From contig NC_092872.1 of NCBI RefSeq assembly GCF_028372415.1, positions 517,080,224 to 517,144,223 of the forward strand: a DNA stretch of 64,000 nt. The letters are read 5' to 3'. Source of the DNA: Notamacropus eugenii. Lineage: Eukaryota; Chordata; Mammalia; Diprotodontia; Macropodidae. Numbering within the stretch: the stretch's first letter is position 1; the number at the start of each line of letters is the position of its first letter. Both the position numbers and the translations under genes were made by a program. Shown here piece by piece: positions 31,561 to 43,204 of the stretch. The notes beneath the pieces were generated by a model. It had not been told where the DNA came from, made no database searches, and saw only the letters and a program-made list of their open reading frames with translations.

Positions 31561-32004
31561 CTCCCATTATCAAATGCTAACACGTATTTTTAGTGCGGGG
31601 CAGAGAGGGAGTGTAGGGAATGGAGTGAGCCTCCGAACCAGGAAGACCTGGCTTCAAGGGCCTCCAGGCAGCTCTAAAACTTTAAACTCGCATCTGTAAA
31701 TGGAGTTGATATACCAATCGGATATCTCAAAGGAATCAGGACCAGTCCCTATCCTCTGGCACCCAAAGTCCAGGTTGGCTGGTGCTAAGGGATCCCTGCC
31801 CTCCAGGACCCGAGCTGCCTACTCTGTGTCAGTTTCAGGCAGGTCAGCTTCATGAGAGTTCTCTTTCCGTTCTCCACGTTTATTTGGCACTTTACATGGT
31901 GAAGACCCAAGGGACGTAGCTGCACTTTAATGGAAAGAGCGCAGAACAGCTCGGGAGGGCCTTAACCCTCTCTGTGCAGGAGGAGGCTTTAAACAGATTT
32001 AAAC

Positions 32005-32085
32005 AAGAAGGGGATTTCCAGGCCGTCAAGCCCAGTCGTCTCATTTTACAGATGAGGAAACTGAGGCACAGACTTGCTCTCTAAA
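32005..32085 (-). repeat. MIR fragment
   Basis: 'tctcattttacagatgagga' then 'aactgaggcacagacttgct', the conserved MIR core, just upstream of the SPATA2 CpG island. Confidence 0.7.
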
Positions 32086-32329
32086 GTGTTTATTGGGAGC
32101 CTGGCTAAGCGATACGTGGGTGGCCAGTCATGGCTCCCGTGGGTCCGACCTGTCAAACAGAACCAGGAGCTTCCAGGAAGACACCACTAGTTACCGACCC
32201 TGGTTACGGGCCCGTTGTCTGGGGAATCCCGAAGCGCCCGGTTTCCTTCCTGTCGCAGACAAATGAACAGAAAGGTTTCGGTCAAGACACCCGCGAGCTC
32301 CGAAGCTCCTTTCTGTAAGGCGTGAATGG

Positions 32330-33260
32330 GGAGAGCCCCGAGTGCCGAACTAGGTGTCGGGTTCAAAGACACAAGCCCGGCGCCTGAGCTCGCCTCCCTT
32401 CGGCACCAGACCTACGCCCCCACCCCACCCCGCCGGTTTCCAAGGCAACTCAGACCGCCACAACCTTTGGTCGTCGCGAGGAAACGTCACTTCCTTTCCA
32501 TTGACTTCCGGGTCGTCGCCCAGGCTCCCTATCGCTTTCCCTCTTAGGACCGGACTGGAGAGGGGCCGTCGCGGTCGCCTCATCTCCCGCTTCCCAGGAG
32601 GGTGTTCACCTCACGCCGGGCGGGGCTCCGGCCTTCCCCTTTTTTCTACGCGCGCAGTCGCAGCCGCGGCCGATCTTGATCACTTCCGGTCTGTGTATTT
32701 CCGGGTCGCCTCGGTCCCTCAGGGTACGGGTCTGGCTAGCCCCTCGGGTGGCCCGAGCAGCGAACGCCCCTGGCCGGGATCCAGCTCCGTCTCCTGCCGT
32801 CTCCCTGCCTCGGTCCGGGGCGGCGACGACCTCCTCAGTAAGTGTGATCCATTAGCGTGGGGCGGCCTCAGGCGGAAATTCCCCCCTCGCCAAGCGGGGC
32901 TTCCCCGGGCTCAGGGCTTCGATCAGACCGGGGCCGGGGAGAGGCCGGGTCCGGGAGCTCTGAGCGGAGATCGGGACGTGGGAACAGAGTGGGCCCGGAC
33001 GGCCTCTAAGGGCTGCTTAGTCCGAGGAGGTCTAGGGGGTGGTCTGAGGGGAGGACTGGTCTGGGACCGCGGGCCAGGGGAGGGCGGCGGGGAGACTGGA
33101 GCGGGAGCGGAGAGGACCCCGAGAGCGAGGACCGCGGGAGGGACCTGCAGCGGAGCCTGCTGCCCACGGGAGACCTCTCGGCGGTGCCTCTGAAGATCAG
33201 AGCGCGCGTGTCCGCCCGCCCCCCAGTGCTCCAGGTCCCAGGAAGGCTTTGTCTAAGTGT
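32330..33260 (+). promoter_or_regulatory. SPATA2: SPATA2 CpG-island promoter
   Basis: About 900 bp with high G+C and dense CpG. Several ETS-type sites are present: 'gacttccgggtc' near 32503, 'cacttccggtctg' near 32680 and 'tatttccgggtcg' near 32697, plus GC boxes. There is no convincing TATA box. It contains the only strong donor leading toward the SPATA2 coding exons (32838). Long open frames here reflect high G+C and are not genes. Confidence 0.8.
32600..32837 (+). other. SPATA2: SPATA2 non-coding exon 1 (5' end approximate)
   Basis: The 3' boundary is CTCA|GTAAGTG at 32838, a near-consensus donor. The 5' end is not defined by sequence; the value given assumes initiation near the ETS sites. 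SPATA2 in other mammals has a 5'UTR intron, which fits. Intron 1 would be about 9.3 kb, to 42125. Confidence 0.55.
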
Positions 33261-34840
33261 AGCTCTTCCGGAAGCCCGGGCAGGTGGGGTCTTTTGGAGG
33301 GGGAGATCAGGGAGGGAGGGAAAAAACCAGCTTAGAAATGAAACCAGGGGCGTCGGGCTTTGGGTGGCAAGACCATCGCCACTCGGCGGGCAGGAGGTGA
33401 GGAAGCCTGTTGATCTCCATAGTTTGAAGGGCATGTCAGTGTTATAAATAGCATGGCAGACCGAGATGGATCTCCAGCTCTGCGATACAGGCGAAAATAC
33501 CCTAGTGTACGTGATTAAGCCCCACGGAGACCCAGGAGTTCGGAGACCAGGATTCCGTGGGCATTTCTTCCAGTCCTTTTCCACTGAAGGAAAGTAGCTT
33601 CCAGGGGCCTCTTTCAGAGTCCCACAAGGAGATGGCTGCTGTTAAACAGGGAAAGGCCAAATGTAGGTCTCATCCAGAGGTTCAGAAATCTGGTACTTTG
33701 GATTCATTTGAAAGGAAGTCGAAGGGATGGGCTAGGGTATGAATCCAAGCAAGTCTTTGAATGTTAGCTGCGGGGGAAGGGGCCCTTGGATTTCCTTGAG
33801 TTGTACTAGTTTCCTCTTGAGAATCCCATCAGAAGATGGTCACTCTTCCATCGCAGCTGTACTGAAAGAATTTTTATGAAGTTATGCCAGTATGAGGGTG
33901 CCCTATCCTGTGGGTGTCAGGTGAAAAGTGATACAAATAACTGTTCCCTTTTCTCTGTGGTTAAGGGAGTGTTGTCACCATGCTGCTTCTGAAAACGTTT
34001 GTGCTTGAATGGGCCCGCTGAGGCGAAGGTGAGCTAGTGCTTATTTGGCCTGGATAATTACTTGAGCTGATTTTGGCTTTTAAGCAACATACCTTTCCAT
34101 TGAGGTGATTAAAAAATCCCGGTAGAGCTGCAGAACCTCCAATTGGCATTTTGCTTTTTCAAAAGGGGATCTTATTCTGAAGCATTGTTTATGCTGACTG
34201 GGCACCTTACCTTCTTGCAGCTGTCAAACTGCTTTAGGGATGTTTACAGTTGAGGCTTTTGGGAGAGTGACAAGTGTTTGCATCCTGATGCTCAGATTGC
34301 TTTGATCAATTAACTGCTACTGCAGCTGGGCTGCCTTAGTCTGCTCTAACGGTGCTGTTTTGCATAGAGTATAATTTTGTTCAGTTCTCAAAGTGTTGGG
34401 AATACTGGCTGGAAATGAATAAAATGCAAACATTATGCTCAGAAAAAGCCTTTGCTGTGACTAGGGGCGATGCAATCTTTATTCCCTTCATGGTATGGAG
34501 GAGCTAGCTGCCAGTGTAAATTCTGAAGCTAATCAGTCTTAGTCCTTGGCCCCCTCTATAAAAAGGGGTTTACCCTTTCTCATTGAGGAGAAGAGGTACT
34601 AAAGGAATGAAAGAAGGGCAGAGTTTTGTTCTTCTAGTCTTGCATTGTGCCAGAAGGCAGAAATACTTGCATTAGAATTTTATTTTTGGAATTTGACCAT
34701 ACTTGTGCCTGTGTGGACTTTTCCAACATAACCACCCCTCTAAATTGAGCTTACTTTACCTAATTTTATAACTATAAATAGTTATATAATTATAACTATA
34801 ATTTTATAGCTATAACTTTGTAACCAGATTTGAACAAAAT
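33260..34840. other. SPATA2 intron 1, repeat-free stretch
   Basis: About 1.6 kb with no recognised transposon, which is unusual for this window. The part at 33960-34560 has motif-like blocks such as 'gctttgatcaattaactgct' (a TCF/LEF-type CTTTGAT core). It may hold intronic regulatory sequence; this is inferred only from the lack of repeats and position. Confidence 0.35.
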
Positions 34841-34930
34841 TAGGAGCCATGGAATCATAGATTTAGAGCCAGACAGGGACTTTAAAGTTCATCTTATTTT
34901 TCCTCATTTTGCAGAAGAGGAAAAAGACTG
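34840..34930 (-). repeat. MIR fragment
   Basis: 'gagccagacagggactttaa' and 'cctcattttgcagaagagga' are the inverted MIR core. Confidence 0.65.
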
Positions 34931-34959
34931 AAGGGATGAATTCCTGAGCTTGGGGAGGG

Positions 34960-35220
34960 GAAGAGTATAAATATTTATATAGTGCCTAGTCTGTGCTAGG
35001 CACTGTGTTAAGGGCTTTTTGCAAATACTATCTTATTTGATCTTCACAACACCCTGTGAAGGTGGGTGCAGTTATTAACCCCATTTTACAGTTGGGGAAA
35101 CTGAGGTACACAGAGTTCTTAAGTGACTTGCCCAGTGTTACACAGCTAAGTGTTTGAGGCCACATTTGAACCTGAGTCACTCCAAGGCTTGCACTCTATC
35201 CACTGTACCACAAGCTGCCA
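34960..35220 (-). repeat. THER1-type SINE, nearly complete
   Basis: 'tagtctgtgctaggcactgt', 'gatcttcacaacaccctgtg', 'aaccccattttacagttggg', 'aagtgacttgcccagtgtta', 'cactctatccactgtaccac' cover a whole inverted SINE from its L2-like tail to its tRNA-related head. Confidence 0.88.
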
Positions 35221-35279
35221 GTTTATTTCTTTGGCCCCCAATCTACACATACTGGTTCACAGACTGTTAAAATGAATTC

Positions 35280-35450
35280 GCCCTTAAATGTTAGAGCTGT
35301 AGGAGCTCCTGGATTATCTAGTCCAACTCTTATTTTATAGAGGAGGAAATGTATCTAGAAAGGTTGCTCAAAGTCACACAGCTAACAGAAATAGTACTGG
35401 AATCCTGCCTCCCAGTCCAGTTCTTCCATTACTTCTATGTCATGAAATGT
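35280..35450 (-). repeat. MIR SINE
   Basis: 'gttagagctgtaggagctcc', 'gattatctagtccaactctt', 'gctcaaagtcacacagctaa'. The next stretch, 35450-36020, is AT-rich intron with nothing recognised. Confidence 0.75.
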
Positions 35451-36019
35451 TATCATTAAAAATGATAGCCAAAGATTGTTTTACATGCCAGATGCATTTA
35501 AAAATTATTTATTAATGTTGATGTGTATTACCTATAAATGTGGACTATTTTATAGCTAAAAACACTTAGCCTATGTAGAAAACAGGTTTGTGAGCTCAGT
35601 TTGAAGGAGTCTGGGTTTTTGCTTTTGTTTTTTAAGCTACTTGGTTTAGAGCAGGTCTGAGCTTTAAGAAGCTTAAGTGACTCCAGTAGGTTTTCAATCC
35701 TTTAGTTAAAATGTATATGAATACATCAGAATAATTTGTCTGTTGGAGTTAGTAGGCAGCTTATGACAGCTTCTTTTAGATAAGTTATGTAAGTAAATAC
35801 TTAATAGTTTATTCAATTACATTAGTAAATTAATGTAATTTTTGTTTACAAAAATGGTAAATTCATCCCAGAGGGCCTCCCAATGAACTTTTTCTTGTTC
35901 TCTTGATAGAATGAACTGTTAGTTATCTTTTCTTATGGCTGTGTGACCAGCCCATCTTTTTTTTCTCTCTTTTGGGCATGCATTTCTCTTATGTCATCCT
36001 TTTATGTCACTTCTGAAGA

Positions 36020-36345
36020 ATTCTTTCTCCTTCTCAGTCCTTTGCAGTCTGGCTTCTGACCTCATTACTCAACTGAAACCTCTTTCTCCACGGTTACCAG
36101 TGATCTCTTAACTGTTCAATCTAATGGCCTTTTCTCAGTCTTCATTTTATTTTCACTTTCTATAGTTTTTTTATATTGTCTACAACTTTCTCCTTCTGGG
36201 CACTTTATCTTATTGTCTTCAGTGCCACCACTCTTTATTCTCCTTTTAATCTGTTCAACTACTCCCCCTCAGCATCCTTTATTACATCATCCATGTCCTG
36301 TCTCTTTACTGTGGATATTCAGCAGTTATCACAGTGTCCATAATG
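36020..36345 (+). mobile_element. L2 LINE RT-region fragment
   Basis: 'cctttgcagtctggcttctg', 'acctcattactcaactgaaa', 'ggttaccagtgatctcttaa', 'caatctaatggccttttctc' match the forward L2 ORF2. Confidence 0.75.
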
Positions 36346-36626
36346 TGAGGCTTAATATGTGTTGAATGGTAGTGTCACAGACTGCTCATGCCCATCATAT
36401 ATGATTGAGCAACCTCCATTGCCCTTTGGGATGATCCTTAACTCTAGTTCATCAAAAATGACAATATTCTGTGACTCAGCTATCTAACATCACAGGAGGA
36501 ATGTTGGTGTTAAAAAAGATGGGCTGTTTCAGGAAGAAGCTTGAGGTTCATTAAAAAAAATATGCAGCTTGCCTTTGGGAAACTAGTTTTCATTGTCCAT
36601 TTGCTTTGTCTGTCCAAGAGATGGGT

Positions 36627-36650
36627 GTGTGTGTATGTGTGTGTGTGTGT
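36627..36650 (+). repeat. (GT)n microsatellite
   Basis: 'gtgtgtgtgtatgtgtgtgt' followed by more GT, directly next to the SINE. Confidence 0.9.
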
Positions 36651-36652
36651 TC

Positions 36653-36962
36653 ATCCTTCCTTGCCGAAGAAGACCATGCCATCAGAGAAATAATGACATG
36701 ACTTGCACTTGACTTTGTTTTTTTTTGAGTGAGGGAGGACTATACAGGTCACCAGCCTTACTTCTCCTGAGTCATCTGAATCCAGTGACCGGATATTCAC
36801 TAGGATGACTGGAGATGACCCAGGATGAGGCAGTTGGGGTTAAGTGACTTGCCCAAGGTCACACAGCTAGTGAGTGTCAAGTGTCTGAGGTGAGATTTGA
36901 ACTCAGGTTCTCCTGACTCATTCACTGGTTCTCTGTCCACTGCACCACCTAGCTGCCCCTTT
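36653..36962 (+). repeat. Composite marsupial SINE (RTE part joined to a tRNA-like part)
   Basis: The first part 'gaagaagaccatgccatcag', 'tgacatgacttgcacttgac' and 'gactggagatgacccaggat' is RTE-derived. It runs straight into 'gttaagtgacttgcccaagg', 'tcacacagctagtgagtgtc' and 'cactgcaccacctagctgcc', which is the inverse of a tRNA-like SINE head. Confidence 0.85.
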
Positions 36963-37144
36963 GTCCAAGAGATATGTACAAACTGGATAGATGGCCCATC
37001 CAACTGCATAGTTTATAGTCTGAACAGTAGACATTCCTCATGTATTTGGTTTTTCCTGTAGTTACTCTTTTTGAGTATTTTCAGATCTTATTTATGAGAT
37101 TCTGCATTCTTCTAGGTCATGCTGCAATCAGCACAGTGTCAGAC

Positions 37145-38780
37145 CATTTACTATCATTTATTAAGCACCTACTATGTGCCAGGTTCTGTACTAAGCATTC
37201 CAGGTACAAAGAAAGACAAAAAATAGCCCCTGCCCTCAAGGATTTTACAGTCTAATCAGGGAAACAACATGCAAACAACCACATAAAAAGATATACGCAG
37301 GATAAATTGGGGTTAATTTCAGAGGGAAGGCACTGAGATTAGAGAGAACCGAGAAGTGCAAGTTGCAGAAGGTTGGCCTCTAGCTGCTATCTGAAGGAAG
37401 CCTGGGAATCAAGAAAGGAGAGTCAGAGGTGGGGGACAGCCAGTCAGAATACTCAGTCAGGAGATGGGAGTGTTTAAGGAACCACAAGGAGACTGCTGTC
37501 ACTGGATTGTAGAGAACGTGGAGAGGAGTAATGTAAATGACTTTTAAAGCTAGACAAATGATTTCATAGTTGTTATCCTGGATTTAATAGGAAGCCATGG
37601 AGTTTATTGAACAGGGGATGATTTGGTAAGATCTGCATTTTAGAAAGATCAGCTAGACCATTTCAGTAGTCCAGGCTTGAGGCAATGAGGGTCCGAAGTG
37701 TCAGAGTAGATAAAGGAGTGTAGAGGAGAGATGTTACAAAGGTAGAATTGACAGGACTTGACCACTAATTGGATATAGAAGATGAGAGAGAATTATGGAT
37801 GATACCTTGACTTTGGGGGATGATACCCTGGGTGTCAATAATAGGGAAGTTAGGGTTAGGGAGGTGAATTCAGTTTTGGACATATTGAATTTTTTATGTC
37901 TATGGGACCTCCAACTCAAGATTTCCAGTAGAAAGTTGGAGATGTAATGGAGGTCTGGAGAGAGGTTAGGGCTGGACAAATAGATCTGAGAATCATCTAC
38001 ATAGAGATCTTAACTGAATCATGGGAGCTGGGTGAGATGACCAATTGAAATAACAGAGAGGTGAGAGGAGAACCCAGCACAGAGTCTTGAAGGGACCTCC
38101 ACTTCCATTAGCAAGCAAAGGAGATAGAGGAGAAAACAGGTAGAAGAACTAAGAAAGAGCAGAGTCATGAAAACTGAGACAAGAGAAGATCAAGAAAAGA
38201 GAGTAACCAACAGAGTCAGAGGCTGCGGACAGGTCAAGGATAAGGCTTGAGAAAAGGCCATCAGATTTGGCAGTGAAAAGATCATTGGTAACTTTGTAAG
38301 GAGCCAAACTATAAGGAATTAGGAGAGTGAGAAGAAAGGAAGTAGGGACACCAGTTGGTAGAAGGCATTCTCAAGTCTGATCACAAAAGGGAGGAGAAAT
38401 CTATAGGATGATAGCTAGTGAGGGATGGACAGATCAAGGGAGGATTTTTTTGAGAATGGGAGAAGAGATGAGTCAGCTATTAGATAGGGAGAGATTGGAA
38501 ATAGGTGAGAGACTGGAGTTAGAAGGGGAGACTTAACTGGGGAAGACGGGATGGAATAGAATCACTTGTGCATGTTAGAGAGGTTTGCCTTGGCAAAGAG
38601 AAAGGCCACCCTTTTGTGCAAAACAGGTGAAGGAGGAAATAGTGGCAGAAGGCATCTGAATGATGTCAGATAAGGAACTAGAGGAGAGGTAGCTCTCATC
38701 AACTGCCTTGGTTTGTTTCAGTGAAATAGAAAGAGCAAAGTTTTCAGCTGAGAGAGTGGGGAAGAGAACTTTGGAACTAA
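37145..38780 (-). mobile_element. L2 LINE, 3' end to RT region
   Basis: The left end 'caccatttattaagcacctac'-like wording at 37150-37180 is the inverted L2 tail. The body follows inverted ORF2: 'aggaagccatggagtttatt', 'gaattgacaggacttgacca', 'gttttggacatattgaattt', 'tcaaggataaggcttgagaa'. Old; no long frame. Confidence 0.82.
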
Positions 38781-38784
38781 AGAC

Positions 38785-38925
38785 CATTCCTTTTCACTAT
38801 TGTAAACTTGGGCAAAATCATTTATCCACCCTGTCCCAGTTTCCAGAGCTTTAGAATGAGGGGGTTGGGCCATATAGTTCCAAAATTCCAGCTCTAGGTA
38901 GATCTGTGATGTGGATGTAAAAATG
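38785..38925 (+). repeat. MIR SINE
   Basis: 'aacttgggcaaaatcattta', 'tgtcccagtttccagagctt' and 'agttccaaaattccagctct'. It splits the L2 copy. Confidence 0.65.
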
Positions 38926-39129
38926 ACTAAGACTCGACAACTGACTGAATTTAGTGGTGTGGGGAATGACAGTGAATCTCCAAAGTTGAAAATCTGGGTG
39001 ACTAGGAGAATACCTCTTACCAAAACAGGTAAGTTTGGAGGAAAGTCAGATATAGGAATGAATAGTGATCAGTTTCATTTTGATATATGTTGTTTGAAGT
39101 ACTTACATTACAGTTGGAGATGTTTAAAG

Positions 39130-39330
39130 GACACTTGGTGATAAAAATAGGACTGAAACTCAAGGAGAGATTAGAAATGGACATAATCTGAGGATTATCT
39201 CCAAAGAGATGATAATTGAACCAGTAGAAGGTGATGAGATCACTGAGAGAACTTATATAAAGAGGAAATAAGAGGGTCCAGGATAAAAGCCCCATGGTTA
39301 AAGGGTAGGATATTAATTCATTATGAACCA
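39130..39330 (-). mobile_element. L2 LINE fragment (continues the copy at 37145)
   Basis: 'agagattagaaatggacata', 'ctgaggattatctccaaaga', 'agaggaaataagagggtcca' are inverted L2 RT-region wording. Confidence 0.6.
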
Positions 39331-39384
39331 GTAAAAGGGGACTGGCAAAGAAGAGCATCTGAAAGTCCTCACCTTCCAGAATCC

Positions 39385-40860
39385 CTCTTTGACTTGTACT
39401 TTGTGCCAAACTCCATGATGATGAACAACTTGGGAGAATACACATCTCCCTGTTTTATGTCTTCCTTGAAATTAATAATAACAGGTTTGCTGAACAAAGT
39501 TATCTGTTATATTTTACAAGTAATATTCTAGTATTTTGACATTGATAGAAGATACTTTGCTGGAAGGAAGCCTGTAAGGTAGTGTTTTACTCTATCAAAT
39601 TCGATACTTTTTTATAGTCTGTAAATAGTAAGCATGGTGGAATTTTGTATTTTCTACAGTTTTCAGTCAACTATTTGACTGTAAATAGCCTGTTTTAGAA
39701 TGTTGTCAAAACTTACTTGTTCTGTTCTCATATTTTCATCCAGGATATGCTTGATGAATATTTATTCTTACAAAATTTTGTATAGATGGGGAGGAGGCAG
39801 TGGGGTTGTTATTGATAATCTCTCTTTGGGGGGGGTATTAAAGTCTAATTTCTCCCTTCCCCCACAATACTTTTCGATATCTTCCAGATCATAATTGATC
39901 TCTTAACACCTTCACCAGTATGTCACCAGTATGGATACCTATGTTCTTTTCTAGCAGCTTTTTTCCATCTATGTTTTCCTCAGTGCAATTTCTACTTCCT
40001 TCTGTGATCACATTCAGGACTGTGATGTCAGAGTTCAAATGTTGTGGCTTCACAATCTATGACAGTGAAAAGAGTTTATTATAAAATTTTCACAGCTCTA
40101 TTCTATTTTTCATCTGTTTTTCTGTCCTTTCTCCATTTCATGCTTAAATGCCCTTGGGATGACTTTGCATAGTTGTCAGTCTCTCTTTAGGCTTTCTTTA
40201 AATTTTTTTCTCTTCACTGCTATTTTGTGTTTTATGAGGTGAAACTAAATATCATCCTCCTCCATAAGATTTTACAAAAGAATTTATATTTTAAACCTTC
40301 TCTCTCCACCTAACAAGGAAATCAAATGTATACAGCTTGAGGTGAGTTTTTAGATTTTTTTTTGTTTCCTTATTATGACAATTAATGTAATTGTTAGAGT
40401 TCTTTACAAAATGGTTCTAATTTTTGTCAATAGCCATTCCTTCATTTGGGTCCTATATTGCCACATCAGCAGCTTATTTCACTGGTCAAGTTGGAGTTGT
40501 CTTAATTGTATTTTGTTTTTTGATGTTTACTTGGTACTTGCCATGTGCAATGTCTCCTGATATTTCTCTTGAATAAAATACTTGTGAAGCTTCTATGTAG
40601 ATTATAAACCATTTGCCTTTCAGTTCTTACTCACCTAATTTACTCCTAAGCCACATATTTTGGCTGTCTTTTTAGTGGCCAGTTTGACATTAGATATCAG
40701 ATATCAAAGTATGTTGATTTTAATTTAAAAGGTCTTAAGTTCTTTGTAGAATTTTTCTTTTTCTTCATCTTCAGCAAAAGATATTGGCATGTGAGATGTG
40801 GCTATTTTCATGAGGGTCCTTTTTTTTTTTAAACATTTATCTTGTACAAGAGATCATGAC
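39385..40860 (-). mobile_element. RTE-clade LINE fragment (endonuclease to RT)
   Basis: The minus strand encodes the RT motif EDIKQGDVYSPKLFIIM at about 39400-39460 and, farther right at about 40740-40810, an endonuclease-type SHMPISFAEDEEKEKFYKE, both characteristic of RTE/BovB-like LINEs. Many stops and frameshifts. It lies antisense in SPATA2 intron 1. RTE LINEs are the likely partners that mobilised the RTE-derived SINEs seen here. Confidence 0.7.
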
Positions 40861-41585
40861 CATGATGTTTTCTTATTGATTTTGGATATGGGGCAAAATC
40901 AACTTCACTAACTCCTTATTTGCCAGACTTCTATTTAGCTATAACTTCTTTGTAGTGAGAATAATTGATATACTCCAGTAATAAGTCTACTTATTAGTTA
41001 CTGGATGAGAGCTCTCATATTTTGTAGTACCAACAGCTAAGCTAACGGTTACATATATCTAAAAGTTACATTATTCTTAGAATCCTCTGTTCTATTTTCT
41101 ATCGGTGACACTTTCTCTTTTTTATAAGGTGGGAGGAGGGGATGCACGCAGGACTGAGTCCCATTTTGTATTTGTTTGTTTGTTTCATGATTTGCCATGG
41201 CCAAAAAAATTCGTTGAGTGGCCAGTATCCTGCCAGTGAGCTTCTCCATACTTCTCCAAACTGAATATCAGATAGTCTGTTTGAAACCATATGGTAGAAC
41301 CGGACAGAGCCTCTACTTCCTGATAAAGCCTTTGAGAATCTAGAATAAGTATAAGCTTTTAAAAGGGATATTGCTATTAGCATCTAGTTTTTCTTGTTTT
41401 GAAGAATATTTTTAAAAATTGGCATTGTATTGAAAATTAATTCAGAAGATAAGATCAGTTTGGTTAGGTTCTACAAGAAGTTAGGTTTGGTTCTTATTAT
41501 CTATCCTCAGGACCCTAAGACTATCTAACATACTCATTAAATCCAATATAATTATTAAAGCATTTTGTAGTCCGCATCAAGTCAA
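40860..41585. other. SPATA2 intron 1, unassigned stretch
   Basis: AT-rich. It may include the decayed 5' end of the RTE element. Minus-strand frames of 66-94 codons have no recognisable product. Confidence 0.4.
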
Positions 41586-41710
41586 GAAAGCATTGGATTT
41601 GGAATTAGACCTAGGTGTGAGTCCCACCATTTACTTAGTAGCTTTAGGTTTCTTATCTGCAAAATGGAGATAATGCTATTTTTCCCATAAGGTATAATGA
41701 AAGTTCATTG
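41585..41710 (+). repeat. MIR fragment
   Basis: 'ttggaattagacctaggtgt', 'ttaggtttcttatctgcaaa', 'atggagataatgctattttt'. Confidence 0.65.
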
Positions 41711-42125
41711 AAATGATATTTTTATCTTTTATTTTATGGTTAACAAACCACTTATAGGAAGAAAAAAGAATTTCCATTGGATCAAATGCTGTAGTTTTAA
41801 AGTTTAAGTGAAAAAATTTTAACTCAGATTATTTCAGATACTTAATTGCTTGGCATATAATTTTCAGAATTGTTTCCAAATAACCAAGTTGTAAGTTCCA
41901 TAAGGTAACAATAATTGTCTGATCTGAACTTTGTACATCTCGTAGCACATAGCACAATGTTTTGTACATAGGAGGTGCTTATAAATGTTTAAATAAATAT
42001 TCTTATTAGCAGTAACAATGACTGATGATGGAACAGGATGAGGGAAGGCTTATTTCTCAGAAACTTGGTTTATGAATGATCATGTGGAAACACTACTAAT
42101 ATCTTTTTTGTTTCTTCTCTTCCAG

Positions 42126-42250
42126 AAATCACAGGTATCCAAGATAGGTAACATGCCAGTGCCCTTTAAGATTGCCATGCCCCCTGGAGAGAAGCCATGG
42201 AAGAGATGAGGTAGCTGCTACCTGGGAATGTTCTAGGAAAGCTGATTTCA
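42126..42250 (+). other. SPATA2: SPATA2 exon 2, 5'UTR part
   Basis: The acceptor is 'tttcttctcttccag' at 42125. The exon starts at 42126, and 125 nt of 5'UTR precede the start codon. It contains an upstream ORF (listed separately) and a second short one, MEEMR, from the ATG at 42197. Confidence 0.85.
42153..42209 (+). promoter_or_regulatory. Upstream ORF in the SPATA2 5'UTR
   Basis: ATG at 42153 encodes MPVPFKIAMPPGEKPWKR and stops at 42207-42209, 41 nt before the SPATA2 ATG. A uORF of this size ending before the main start would be expected to lower or condition translation. Its use is inferred, not shown. Confidence 0.5.
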
Positions 42251-42568
42251 ATGGATACAAAATATAAGGACGACTTATTCAGGAAGTATGTGCAGTTTCA
42301 CGAGTCCAAAGTGGATGCCTCCAGCACCAAGCAACGACCTGTCAATGATGAGTACCTCCGGGTGGCAGCTTCGGCCGTACTCAGTCTGCATAAGATCGAG
42401 CCCTTTTATAGATTTCGGTTGATCAAATTTTATGAGGTGGTTGAGAACTCACTTCGCTCACTGAGGTCCTCTAACTTGCGGACTCTCCACAGCGCATTCA
42501 ACATGCTGGAGACAGTGGGAATCAACCTCTTCCTTTACCCTTGGAAGAAGGAATTCAAAAGTATTAAA
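42251..42568 (+). CDS. SPATA2: SPATA2 coding exon 2 (residues 1-106)
   Basis: Encodes [20 protein letters not shown], then [20 protein letters not shown] and [21 protein letters not shown], ending at AAA|gtaagg in phase 0. It matches the human protein from its seventh residue (human [21 protein letters not shown], recalled). The in-frame upstream codons here read GKLIS, but the codon matching the human first Met is not ATG, so translation should start at this Met. This part leads into the PUB domain that binds the USP domain of CYLD. Confidence 0.96.
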
Positions 42569-42674
42569 GTAAGGCATACAAAAGTGCTTTCTAGTAGTTT
42601 AAATAAAGTAGGCTGTAGGGAAGGTTCTTTTCCAGGACTGCTACATCCATCTCCATTAATGCTTCCCTAAAGTT

Positions 42675-43035
42675 ACAGAGGCCTAATGTAGCGGAATGAA
42701 GCTTAGACTAGGAATCAAAAGACCTAAGTTTGAGTCCTATACCTGGCATAATTAGCATAGTGACTTCTTAGGTTATTTCCTCTCTCTGGGCCTCACTTAT
42801 TGTAAAGTAAAGGTATTGAAACAGATAAATAATCTCTTTCCAGCTATAATGATCTATAATGATAATGTTTTTATCATTAAGCAAAGAGTAAATTGCTGTT
42901 TGAATCTCAACTTTGTCAATTATTATCTGTGTGATTTTAAGCAAGCCCTTTCCCTCTCTAGGACTTAGTTTTCCCTCAGTTTTTCAATGAGGAACTTGAA
43001 CTAGTTTCCAACCCCACCCCCCCAAACTCTAATGA
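42675..43035 (+). repeat. Two MIR SINE fragments in SPATA2 intron 2
   Basis: 'gactaggaatcaaaagacct' with 'cctctctctgggcctcactt' (to about 42860), then 'attatctgtgtgattttaag' with 'ccctctctaggacttagttt' (to about 43010). Confidence 0.7.
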
Positions 43036-43204
43036 GTGTATACTACAAAAGAATAAATGACTGTCAGGTGTTCTATCTTCCACTGGCCTTAAAGCCTGGG
43101 AAAGACGTAGAACCAGCAGTTGTGGAATCCAGCGATTGGTACTACCCATATACTTGTTGACTCAGAACTTTTGCTGCCCTTAATCTAAAACTTTTGAATG
43201 GATG

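Noticed and set aside
32354-33193. 279-codon plus-strand frame in the SPATA2 CpG island
   Set aside because: High G+C removes stop codons; the frame runs across the exon 1 donor, has no homology I recognise, and is low-complexity.
33006-33584. 192-codon minus-strand frame in the same CpG island
   Set aside because: Same cause; arginine/proline/serine-rich with no domain.
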